Shown in pieces: positions 15,512-22,472 of a stretch of DNA of 40,727 bases. Origin of the DNA: Streptomyces sp. CBMA156 (GTDB lineage: Bacteria > Actinomycetota > Actinomycetes > Streptomycetales > Streptomycetaceae). The position numbers were made by a program, and so were the translations under genes. A model generated the notes under the pieces. It did not search any database and was not told where the DNA came from. It saw only the letters and a list, made by a program, of their open reading frames with translations. The DNA is taken from NCBI RefSeq assembly GCF_014596515.1, contig NZ_MSJQ01000136.1:1-40727 (forward strand), given 5' to 3'. Every line of letters begins with the position of its first letter. The first letter of the stretch is position 1.

Positions 15512-16711
15512 ATGACGCAGTGGTCCGATTACTCCACCGGCCAGCGCATCAAGATGTTGCGGGCCGGCATGACACAGGAAGAACTCGCCGAGGCCGCCGG
15601 GGTGTCCGTGCCGACCGTTCGCAAGGCCGAGAAGGAGGGCGGCAGTATCGGCCTCCCCTCGCTGCTCAAACTGTCCGCCGCACTGCACGCGGACGTGTCG
15701 GTGATCCTTGGACAACAGGCACCCCGAAGGGCATCTCTGATCGGCGACAGAGCCATGTTGCGAGGGCTGTCCCGCACCGTGCACGACACGGCCGCAGGGG
15801 TCGGAACCGATGTCGAACCACCGGACGCCGCAGTACTGCGGGCTGATCTGGCTCGGGCATGGGCGGACTACCGGGCCGGGGACTACACCCGCGCCGGCAG
15901 CCTCGCCTCCCCTGCCATCACCGAGGCCGCTGCCCTCCTGCGCTCCGCCTCAGAGGGCGAGCGGTGCGCGGCTCATGGCATCCTCGCCGACGCCTACCGA
16001 CTCGCCTCCTACACCGCCCAGTTCCACGGCGCCCGAGACCTCGCGTACTCGGCGATCGGCCACGCCCGCCACCACGTCCACATGGCCGCAGACCCTCTTC
16101 GGGCCGCGATGGTGGACTGTGGCCGGTCCTGGATCTACATGCGCGACGCCCGCCTCGACCAGGCCACCACCACCGCCGAGACCGCGTTCGCGTCGATCGA
16201 ACCCCGCTACGCGGAACGGGACCCGGAGACGCTGGCCACCTACGGCTGGCACGTCACCTTCGCCGCCGTAGTCGCCTCGCGCCGCGGTGACGCCGACCGG
16301 GCCCGCGACCTGCTCTCCCAGGGACACGCGGTTGCAGCGAGAATGGGCCGCGATGTGATGATCAACGGCACCAGCTACGGGCCGACCACCGTCACCGCGC
16401 AGGCCATCGGCATCCACACCGTCATGGGCGATCCCGGTAAAGCCCTGGCCCTCGCCCGCAACCTCGGCGACCTGTCCCCACTCCCGCAGGCCGCCCGCAA
16501 TCGGCTCGCCCTGGACATCGCCCTCGCGCAGGCCGATACCCGCCAGTACGACGCCGCCCTGGACACCCTCCTCCAGGTATGCAGCGCACAACCCGACTGG
16601 GCCCGCCACCAGGCCCTTCCGGGGGCGATCATGCAACGCGCCGGCCACGCCGGCACCACCCGCGTGCGCAAGCTCGGCGGCATCCTCGGTATCAGTCTGT
16701 TCACCCACTGA
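15512..16711 (+). CDS. XRE-type helix-turn-helix regulator with TPR-like C-terminus
   Basis: This 399-residue DNA-binding protein has an XRE-type helix-turn-helix at about residues 10-66 (M-T-Q-E-E-L-A-E-A-A-G-V-S-V-P-T-V-R-K-A-E). The remainder, from about 105, is Ala-rich paired helices resembling TPR repeats, a plan common in Streptomyces regulators that sense small molecules or peptides. GGAGG precedes the ATG. It opens a co-directional gene run that leads to the RiPP locus and is a candidate regulator of it. Whether it controls the radical SAM operon or only its immediate neighbour cannot be read from the sequence. Confidence 0.9.
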   Translation: MTQWSDYSTGQRIKMLRAGMTQEELAEAAGVSVPTVRKAEKEGGSIGLPSLLKLSAALHADVSVILGQQAPRRASLIGDRAMLRGLSRTVHDTAAGVGTDVEPPDAAVLRADLARAWADYRAGDYTRAGSLASPAITEAAALLRSASEGERCAAHGILADAYRLASYTAQFHGARDLAYSAIGHARHHVHMAADPLRAAMVDCGRSWIYMRDARLDQATTTAETAFASIEPRYAERDPETLATYGWHVTFAAVVASRRGDADRARDLLSQGHAVAARMGRDVMINGTSYGPTTVTAQAIGIHTVMGDPGKALALARNLGDLSPLPQAARNRLALDIALAQADTRQYDAALDTLLQVCSAQPDWARHQALPGAIMQRAGHAGTTRVRKLGGILGISLFTH

Positions 16712-16720
16712 GATCGAACC

Positions 16721-16735
16721 GATACAAGGCGTATC
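16721..16735. promoter_or_regulatory. GATAC-N5-GTATC palindrome, candidate operator
   Basis: GATACAAGGCGTATC is an inverted repeat with perfect 5-base arms. It sits 50 bases upstream of the next gene's start and just after the XRE regulator stop. Its position makes it a candidate binding site for that regulator. Confidence 0.35.
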
Positions 16736-16784
16736 ACACGGGGCCGGTACGACTTCCGAAACTGGCACTGGCCGTACGTTCACG

Positions 16785-17309
16785 ATGAACCAACTCACCG
16801 ACAGTCTTGGCATCATGACGCCAACTCAGGCTGAGCGGCCGCCCTGCCACCGCGTTCCCGTCGCCTTGTACATCGCGACCAGCGGCGACGCCGACGCCCG
16901 CATCCTCACCAGCCACGCCCGCGCCTTCGCCGAGGCCCGCGACTGGACGGTCACCCTCGCCATGGTGGACGACGACCCCTCACTCCCGCTCGATCAGCGG
17001 CCCGGCTGGCAAGTCATCACCAACGCCCTGAACGCCCGCACCATCTACGGCGTGGTCACCTGGGCCCACGACATGGTGACCGGTGGCCAGGCCACCCGGT
17101 GCACCGAGGCCGACGACCCCTGGAATTCGCCGCTCGGCGACCGGGGCGGCTTCCTCGCCGCCGCCCACACCGCCACCTCGGACCACGCTGACGGACACCC
17201 GCCGCGTCGCACCTCGGGTGATCTCGCGAGCCGCCGGGCCCTCGCGGACGCCGCTGCTGGGTTCGCCATCTGTCGGTCCTCGTTCGGCGTAGACCCCCGC
17301 GCCGTCTGA
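16785..17309 (+). CDS. Degenerate serine-recombinase-like protein, function unknown
   Basis: This is a 174-residue protein. Residues 25-100 resemble the N-terminal catalytic domain of serine recombinases: a first strand A-L-Y-I-A-T-S, a helix (A-R-A-F-A-E-A-R-D-W), and R-P-G-W-Q-V-I-T-N-A-L followed by G-V-V-T-W. The Arg normally found two residues before the catalytic Ser is Ala, and the known C-terminal DNA-binding domains are absent, so recombinase activity is unlikely. The last 70 residues are low in recognisable structure. Such resolvase-like fragments recur in Streptomyces regulatory gene sets by my recollection. A later in-frame ATG at 16815 is an alternative start. Confidence 0.65.
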   Translation: MNQLTDSLGIMTPTQAERPPCHRVPVALYIATSGDADARILTSHARAFAEARDWTVTLAMVDDDPSLPLDQRPGWQVITNALNARTIYGVVTWAHDMVTGGQATRCTEADDPWNSPLGDRGGFLAAAHTATSDHADGHPPRRTSGDLASRRALADAAAGFAICRSSFGVDPRAV

Positions 17310-17376
17310 CATCACCCGTAGTCGGCCGGGGCCACTCCCCACCGGCCGCCTCATCCTCCCTCTGAGGTACTCCCCC

Positions 17377-17796
17377 ATGCTCACTGTTCGTCGCCCCCGC
17401 ATGTTCGTCGCGCGCCTCGACTCCCGGATCGAATCCACGCCCCTGGCCCGCTACTTGCTGCGGGCCTACCTGGCCGGACTCCCCACCGGCGACCGCTACA
17501 CCGACACCGCCGAACTCCTCCTCGGCGAACTGTTCGCCAACGCCGTCCAGCACTCCGACGCCCCCGACGACTGCCACATCGAGATCCACTTCGCCCTCAC
17601 CCCGGATGACCTGCTGCGCCTCGAAGTCCACGACGCCGGCGCCAACACCCCCACCCTCCACACCCCAACGCCCTTCAACGAATACGGACGAGGGCTCCAC
17701 CTCGTCAACGAGCTCGCCGAACGCTGGGGCTACTCCCCCCGCCCGGGCGGCATCGGCAAGTTCGTCTGGGCCATCATCGCCCCCGCCACCACCTGA
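17377..17796 (+). CDS. ATP-binding anti-sigma/RsbW-like protein
   Basis: This 139-residue GHKL-type ATPase is of the small Streptomyces anti-sigma-like class. The N box E-L-F-A-N-A-V-Q-H-S is at residues 51-60, the G1 box D-A-G at 86-88, and the G-R-G-L-H-L-V lid at 104-110. RsbW/SpoIIAB proteins bind ATP and either phosphorylate an anti-anti-sigma partner or hold a sigma factor, but no partner is encoded nearby. GAGG precedes the ATG. It is followed after 9 bases by an unknown gene, suggesting co-transcription. Confidence 0.88.
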   Translation: MLTVRRPRMFVARLDSRIESTPLARYLLRAYLAGLPTGDRYTDTAELLLGELFANAVQHSDAPDDCHIEIHFALTPDDLLRLEVHDAGANTPTLHTPTPFNEYGRGLHLVNELAERWGYSPRPGGIGKFVWAIIAPATT

Positions 17797-17805
17797 AAGC
17801 CCCCG

Positions 17806-18411
17806 ATGAACCTCACCACCGTCGCCCGCCACGCCCTCTCGCGCGGCCACACCCCCGCCGCCACCTATGCCCTCCTCGCCAAGCGCTCCGGCAAGCCCCT
17901 GCCCTCCGCGCGCGCCGTCTGCCTCGCCCTCACCATCCCCATCGCCGAGACCACCCGACGCCTCAACGACTGCCACGACGCCCTCCTCGCCGACCCCCGC
18001 CCGAACTCCGAAACCGACACCGGCGAAGTCCTCGAAGCCCTCGGCATCTTCGACATCCCCAAATCCCTCACCGACACCGAACTCACCATCGTCGAACACC
18101 TCCTGACCGCCATCGACGCCCACGGCAGCCTCCGCCCCGGCCACCACCACGGCCTCCAGCGCTGGATCACCACCGGCAACCTCACCACCGCCTACCTCTC
18201 CCTCACCACCACCCACCCCCTCCCCCGCACCGGCAACCCCACCACCTACTGGACCACCCTCACCACCGCCGGCGAACTCCTCACCACCACCCCCAACCCC
18301 GACGCGCGCATCAAGTACGCCCTCACCCACTGCCGCACCCAAACCCAAGCCCAATCCGCCAAGCACCAGAAGTCGGCCCCACTTACCTCCCGCGCGCCGA
18401 GCGGACGCTGA
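17806..18411 (+). CDS. Conserved-looking hypothetical protein, Thr-rich
   Basis: I do not recognise this 201-residue protein. It has no signal peptide or membrane helix. Residues 1-130 look helical and globular. Residues 125-170 are strikingly Thr-rich (runs such as T-T-T-H and T-T-L-T-T-A). The codon use is strongly C-ending throughout. It lies between the anti-sigma-like ATPase (9-base gap) and the radical SAM gene (22-base gap), so it is probably in the same transcript. The N-terminal helices could bind DNA or a partner protein, but no motif supports a function. Confidence 0.7.
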   Translation: MNLTTVARHALSRGHTPAATYALLAKRSGKPLPSARAVCLALTIPIAETTRRLNDCHDALLADPRPNSETDTGEVLEALGIFDIPKSLTDTELTIVEHLLTAIDAHGSLRPGHHHGLQRWITTGNLTTAYLSLTTTHPLPRTGNPTTYWTTLTTAGELLTTTPNPDARIKYALTHCRTQTQAQSAKHQKSAPLTSRAPSGR

Positions 18412-18433
18412 CGCCGAATGGAGAGGACCGACC

Positions 18434-19606
18434 GTGAGCACCGCACCGACCCGACAGGATGCGGCCCTGCTGCGCCGCTATCAGCACCGGATCCTCGGCG
18501 TTCCCCGGAACCTGGTGGTCCAGCCAACCGGCTTCTGCAATCTGGACTGCACGTACTGCTATCTGCCCGACCGCGACAACAAGTCCCCCATGCCGGCAGC
18601 GGTCGCCGAGGCCGTCGCACGATCGGCAAGCGAACTGGTGGGCCGCCATCGCAAACCCCTCGGGCTGATCTGGCACGCCGGAGAGCCGCTGGCACTCGGA
18701 CGTCGGCGCTTCACGGAGCTGCTCCAACCCTTCGAGGAACTGCGCCGCAAGGGCCTGTTGGAGCACGCCGTCCAGACGAACGCCACCCTGATCGACGACG
18801 AGTGGTGCGACCTCCTGACCGAGTACGGCTTCCGGGTGGGCGTGAGCATCGACGGCCCCGCAGACCTGACCGCCCGGCGCACCGACCGCAAGGGCCGCCC
18901 GGCGTTCGACCGGATCATGAAGGGAATCGGGCGGCTGCACCATCACAACGTCCCGTTCTCGTTGATCGCCGTCGTCGGCCGGGAGAGCATCGCCCACCCC
19001 GACCGGCTCCTCGACTTCCTTGCCGCACTCCGGCCGGTCAGCATCGGCCTCAACATCGAGGAGTTGGAGGGCGTCAACACCGAGCGGACCCCGCCCACCC
19101 GCGAACAGGCCGTCGGGTTCTGGCGCGAGGTTCTTGCCTGGTCTCGCCGTCAACCCGGCGGCACTGCCCCGGTACGGGAACTGGAACGCCTCGGCCGGTA
19201 CCTGCGGATGAGCCGCACCCAGCGCGCCGACCGCGCATACCTGAGCCGCACGGACCCGTTGCCGACCATCGCCAAGAACGGCGACGTGTTCCTGCTGTCA
19301 CCCGAACTGGCGGGTATCACCGCGCCTGCCTACAACGACTTCCGGGCCGGGAACGTGCTCGAACAGTCGATCGGCGCCATCCTGAGCCAGGCGCACCGGC
19401 TGGACTACGTGGGCGAGTTCCTGACCGGCTTGGAGGAGTGCGAGTCCACCTGCGAGTTCTTCGACTACTGCCGGGGCTCACAGGCCGGGAACCGCTACTT
19501 CGAGCACCGGACCTTCGCCATCGCTGAGACCGACTACTGCCGCGTCACCGAGCAGGCGCCGGTCCTGGCACTGGCCGACACCGTACGCAAGGAACAAGCC
19601 ACGTGA
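18434..19606 (+). CDS. Radical SAM/SPASM peptide-modifying enzyme, cyclophane-type
   Basis: This 390-residue iron-sulfur enzyme probably crosslinks the adjacent precursor peptide. The radical SAM cluster motif C-x3-C-x2-C is at Cys35, Cys39 and Cys42 (F-C-N-L-D-C-T-Y-C-Y). A G-E-P motif follows near residue 78. The C-terminal SPASM region has Cys at about 336, 340, 346 and 369, enough for auxiliary clusters. Radical SAM/SPASM enzymes of the XyeB, GrrM, FxsB and HaaM groups join an aromatic side chain to the beta-carbon of the residue two positions later. This gene is paired with a precursor full of W-x-N triads, so that chemistry is the best inference. The GTG start follows GAGAGGA. Its last codons overlap the precursor's GTG by 4 bases. 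I recall actinobacterial multi-cyclophane (Amc-type) systems as the nearest named group, unverified. Confidence 0.9.
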   Translation: MSTAPTRQDAALLRRYQHRILGVPRNLVVQPTGFCNLDCTYCYLPDRDNKSPMPAAVAEAVARSASELVGRHRKPLGLIWHAGEPLALGRRRFTELLQPFEELRRKGLLEHAVQTNATLIDDEWCDLLTEYGFRVGVSIDGPADLTARRTDRKGRPAFDRIMKGIGRLHHHNVPFSLIAVVGRESIAHPDRLLDFLAALRPVSIGLNIEELEGVNTERTPPTREQAVGFWREVLAWSRRQPGGTAPVRELERLGRYLRMSRTQRADRAYLSRTDPLPTIAKNGDVFLLSPELAGITAPAYNDFRAGNVLEQSIGAILSQAHRLDYVGEFLTGLEECESTCEFFDYCRGSQAGNRYFEHRTFAIAETDYCRVTEQAPVLALADTVRKEQAT

Positions 19607-19833
19607 CCGTTCTGGAACAGCTTTCTGCCTCCGGCTCTCCCGCCGTCGCGGGCCTGATCGCCGCCGTCACACCGTCGGACGGGACGCCCACGGTCGAGTG
19701 GGGCAACCAGCCGACCTGGGACAACAGCGGCGGAGGCCCCTGGGGCAACGCCCCGTCCTGGGACAACTGGCAGAGCGCCCCCTGGGACAACTGGAACAAC
19801 GGGCCCTCCTGGTCCGACTGGTCCAACCGCTGA
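19603..19833 (+). CDS. Tryptophan-rich RiPP precursor with nine W-x-[N/S/D] triads
   Basis: This is a 76-residue precursor peptide. Residues 1-31 form a Trp-free leader (L-E-Q-L-S-A-S-G-S-P-A-V-A-G-L-I-A-A-V region). Residues 33-75 hold all nine Trp, each starting a triad: WGN 33-35, WDN 39-41, WGN 47-49, WDN 53-55, WQS 56-58, WDN 61-63, WNN 64-66, WSD 70-72 and WSN 73-75, then a terminal Arg. Three pairs of triads abut with no spacer. Such W-x-N units are known substrates of three-residue-cyclophane radical SAM enzymes. The GTG start overlaps the enzyme's stop (GTGA), with AAGGA upstream. The core has no Cys, Tyr or Phe, so lanthionine, sactionine or Tyr-based links are excluded. A strong hairpin follows the gene. 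Confidence 0.9.
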   Translation: MTVLEQLSASGSPAVAGLIAAVTPSDGTPTVEWGNQPTWDNSGGGPWGNAPSWDNWQSAPWDNWNNGPSWSDWSNR

Positions 19834-19867
19834 CACCACGGGCAGCACACTGTTGTCCCTCACCAAG

Positions 19868-19900
19868 GCCGCCCGCTGCCTCCGGGAGGCAGCGGGCGGC
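19868..19900 (+). terminator. Hairpin after the RiPP precursor gene
   Basis: GCCGCCCGCTGCCTCC and its exact reverse complement flank a single central G, a 16-base-arm palindrome. It lies 35 bases after the precursor stop and 26 bases before the next start. It could end or attenuate transcription, or protect the 3' end of the precursor message, giving more precursor than downstream protein. Confidence 0.75.
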
Positions 19901-19925
19901 ACCCGACCACCGACCGGAGACCCCC

Positions 19926-20612
19926 ATGTCCACTCGCCGCTACGGCCGTGCCACCGTCACCCTCCCCGACCTGGACGACGACCCGTACCTGGGCGTCATC
20001 ACCTCCCCGCCCAGGCCCGGCAGCACCGTGACCGAGTTCCGCTACACGGACCAGGACATCCGGGCCCTGGATCTCACCGAGGCCGATCTGCGCAACGGCA
20101 TCGTGCACAACGTCACAGCCCAGCGCACCACTATCGAGAACGTCCGGTTCAGCTCCGTCCGGATCACCGTCAGCGACCTCGGCTCGCTCCGGCTGAGCGG
20201 CAGCAAGGCATCCCGAACCCTCTTCCGCGACTGCCGGCTCATGGGCGCAGCCATCACCGGCGCCGTGCTGGACAACGTCCTGTTCGAGAACTGCCGCCTC
20301 GACTATGCCATCTTCGACCAGGTCCGCGCGAGCGGACCGCTCGTCTTCGACCGGTGCGTGCTCACCGAGGCCACCTTCACCGGCTGCGACCTCACCGGCG
20401 CGGTGATGCGCGACTGCGTGCTGCAGGCCACCGTACTCGGGGCCGGCACGTACAAGGACCTCGACCTGAGCGACAACGACCTGTCCACCGTCCGTGGCAT
20501 CGCCCACCTGCGGGAAGCCGTCATCAGCCGCACCCAACAGCACCAGCTCACCGACGCTCTCCTCGCCGAACTGAACGTCACCTACAGCGAGGACCTGCCG
20601 CAGCGCCACTGA
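19926..20612 (+). CDS. Pentapeptide-repeat protein of the RiPP locus
   Basis: This is a 228-residue protein. About residues 45-190 contain degenerate pentapeptide repeats of the A(D/N)LXX type, for example T-E-A-D-L-R-N-G, L-F-R-D-C-R-L, A-T-F-T-G-C-D-L-T-G-A-V-M-R-D-C-V-L and D-L-S-D-N-D-L. They are expected to fold as a right-handed quadrilateral beta helix. Some pentapeptide-repeat proteins mimic DNA and shield gyrase; others are scaffolds. Here, behind a RiPP precursor, an immunity or maturation-scaffold role is a reasonable guess. I chose the ATG at 19926, since an upstream in-frame extension would run through the hairpin. It is followed after 24 bases by another gene of the same strand. 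Confidence 0.85.
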   Translation: MSTRRYGRATVTLPDLDDDPYLGVITSPPRPGSTVTEFRYTDQDIRALDLTEADLRNGIVHNVTAQRTTIENVRFSSVRITVSDLGSLRLSGSKASRTLFRDCRLMGAAITGAVLDNVLFENCRLDYAIFDQVRASGPLVFDRCVLTEATFTGCDLTGAVMRDCVLQATVLGAGTYKDLDLSDNDLSTVRGIAHLREAVISRTQQHQLTDALLAELNVTYSEDLPQRH

Positions 20613-20636
20613 CCGACACCCGGAGGAAGAGCCCGC

Positions 20637-21368
20637 GTGCAGCCGCTCATCGTCTTCACCGACTACGCCAAGCTCCGCGACCGCTGCCAGATCAGTACCA
20701 CGGCCGTCGCCCACGGCCATCCGGCTCACGAGGACGGGGCCGTGGTCCCGGTCAGTCGATGGACACCCGTCAGCCCCACCGAGGCCGACCTCCTGCGCGC
20801 ACCGCACCACGCACCGCCGGCCGAGGCCGTCGAACTCATCTCCTTCCCCGCCCCGTGCACTCCGGAGACCACGGGTGGCCCCTGGTGGACCGTCCACCCG
20901 CCGTTCACCCCTTCACCGGGTGCCCGGTACGCCAACCACGCCACCAGCCCTGCGGGCGACCCCACCACCACGGTGAACCCCGCGAACGGAAAACGGCTCG
21001 GCATTCACCTCGACAACTGGGACCGGCTCCCGTACGCCCATCGACGCCTGTCCCGCCGCAGGCTGTGCTTCAACACGGGCCCCGGCTCCCGTTACCTCCT
21101 CATCGGCGACACCGACGCGCCGACCATCTGCCGGCGCCTCGGCAGGGATGACCCGGCGCACCACCCACACACCGACGACATCCGGGCCTACGTGCGCGCC
21201 GGGCATCCCTTGCGCTGCCTACGACTGCGGCTCGACCCAGGCGAGGGATACATCGCCCCCACCGAACTGCTGCCCCATGACGGATCCACGAGCGACCTCC
21301 CCGAACCTTCCACTGCCGCGTTCTGGCTCGACCACTGGCCGATCGGGGTGTTCCCCTCCCTGATCTGA
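20637..21368 (+). CDS. Unknown protein with HxD...H pattern, possible 2OG-Fe(II) oxygenase-like
   Basis: This 243-residue protein has no signal peptide or membrane helix. Residues 118-235 look like a beta-rich jelly roll: G-I-H-L-D-N-W (H124, D126), R-R-L-C-F-N-T-G-P-G-S-R-Y-L-L-I, then L-D-P-G-E-G-Y-I-A-P-T-E-L-L-P-H-D-G-S-T with H214. The H-x-D plus distal His arrangement is the facial triad of Fe(II)/2-oxoglutarate oxygenases. 2OG oxygenases are known tailoring enzymes in some cyclophane RiPP pathways. The usual 2OG-binding Arg about 10 residues after the distal His is not seen, so the assignment is tentative. The GTG start follows GGAGGAAG. It is the last gene of the co-directional run. 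Confidence 0.6.
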   Translation: MQPLIVFTDYAKLRDRCQISTTAVAHGHPAHEDGAVVPVSRWTPVSPTEADLLRAPHHAPPAEAVELISFPAPCTPETTGGPWWTVHPPFTPSPGARYANHATSPAGDPTTTVNPANGKRLGIHLDNWDRLPYAHRRLSRRRLCFNTGPGSRYLLIGDTDAPTICRRLGRDDPAHHPHTDDIRAYVRAGHPLRCLRLRLDPGEGYIAPTELLPHDGSTSDLPEPSTAAFWLDHWPIGVFPSLI

Positions 21369-21550
21369 CCGACAGGACGCGGTGGCCGTGTGCGGTCCGG
21401 AAGAACGACCACCTCGCGCCCGCGTGGCAACATCTGGAAACCTTCCGCATCGCGAGGCACTGTCGTGCACGGGAAGTCGACCCCGCCGACGTCCCGCGCG
21501 GCCCGGCCTCGTCCTCTCGGAGAGTCCGGGCCCGGGGCGCCGCCCGTCGA

Positions 21551-22330
21551 TCACTCCCAGCGCCAGCCGTTCTTGTCCTCGCAGGTGAGCGCGCGCCCTG
21601 CGGCATCGGTGCCGGTGTCACCATGAGCGCTGTTGGGGCAGAACCTACCCCGGACGATGCAGCCGCCCTTGGAATCAGTGGTGCACCCGGCCGCCTGGTG
21701 CTGCGTGGGCGTGGGCTGTGGCGCCGGCGGTGTGTAGGCCGGAGCCGGTTCGTGGGTGACCGGAGCGGCAGGGGCGGGCGCCGAGGTCGGCGCCCCACTC
21801 GCCGCCTCGGTCGCGCCCGCGGCCGGGGGCGGCGATGCGGCGAGCGACGGGGAGGCCGGGGCAGCCCCCGGGCAGTCCTCCTCGTTCTTCACCACCGACA
21901 GCGTCACCGTCATGTCCTTCACCGAGGGTTCCCCGGCGACCGGCTGCTGGGAGCAGACCTTCCAGTGACTCGGCATGAGTACCGAGCGGGTGTGGGACTC
22001 GCCCGGGTGGACGTCCTTGAAGTCCACGTTCTTGGCGACGCGGGCGTCCCGCTGCTGCAAGGCGTCCTTGGCCTTGTCCCCGTGCATGCCGACGACGCTC
22101 GGAACCGGCGTGCCGTTCGTCCCGGTGGCGCCCGCAGCCGGCGTGCCGTTCGTCCCGGTGGCGCCCGCAACTGACGTCCCGTCAGTCTCGGCCTTGCAGC
22201 CGGCCATCACGAGCACGGCGGCGATCGCACCCGCACCGAGGACGATCGCCCGCGCCCGGCGGGAAGGGCTCGCGGGACGGACTCGGTGCGGCTGGAATAT
22301 CGGCGGCTGTATCACGGCAGGAAGACACAC
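21551..22330 (-). CDS. PASTA-domain lipoprotein
   Basis: This is a 259-residue exported, lipid-anchored protein. After a basic N-terminus and a hydrophobic helix, the lipobox V-M-A-G-C places the lipidated Cys at about residue 45. A short repeated linker (G-A-T-G-T-N-G-T-P twice) precedes a PASTA-like domain at about 75-150 (V-P-S-V-V-G-M-H-G-D-K-A-K-D-A-L-Q). PASTA domains bind peptidoglycan fragments or beta-lactams in kinases and PBPs, but here no kinase or transpeptidase is attached. A Pro/Ala linker follows. The last 45 residues hold four Cys (C-T-T-D-S-K-G-G-C...F-C-P-N...L-T-C-E-D) that could form a disulfide-bonded mini-domain. Start choice is uncertain: GTG at 22330 or GTG at 22315. 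Confidence 0.8.
   Translation of the reverse strand: MCLPAVIQPPIFQPHRVRPASPSRRARAIVLGAGAIAAVLVMAGCKAETDGTSVAGATGTNGTPAAGATGTNGTPVPSVVGMHGDKAKDALQQRDARVAKNVDFKDVHPGESHTRSVLMPSHWKVCSQQPVAGEPSVKDMTVTLSVVKNEEDCPGAAPASPSLAASPPPAAGATEAASGAPTSAPAPAAPVTHEPAPAYTPPAPQPTPTQHQAAGCTTDSKGGCIVRGRFCPNSAHGDTGTDAAGRALTCEDKNGWRWE
22105..22169. repeat. 33-bp tandem repeat in the PASTA lipoprotein gene
   Basis: A 32-base unit at 22105-22136 recurs identically at 22138-22169, giving a 33-base period that encodes the duplicated G-A-T-G-T-N-G-T-P linker. The period is a multiple of three, so copy-number change would lengthen the linker without shifting frame. Confidence 0.9.
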
Positions 22331-22472
22331 TTTCGAGTCAGTGGCGGCGCATCGCGCCGGGTTCCGAACGCGGAGAACGCCTGAACGTACCCCAGTCGAA
22401 CGCGCGGTGGCATCCGCGACCGCGATCCGGGCCGACGGCCGGCTGCCGACACCCGCCCCGGCCGCCCCGGCC

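Noticed and set aside
16785..17309. Active serine recombinase or resolvase of a mobile element
   Set aside because: The catalytic Arg is replaced by Ala, the DNA-binding domain is missing and no inverted-repeat ends are visible.
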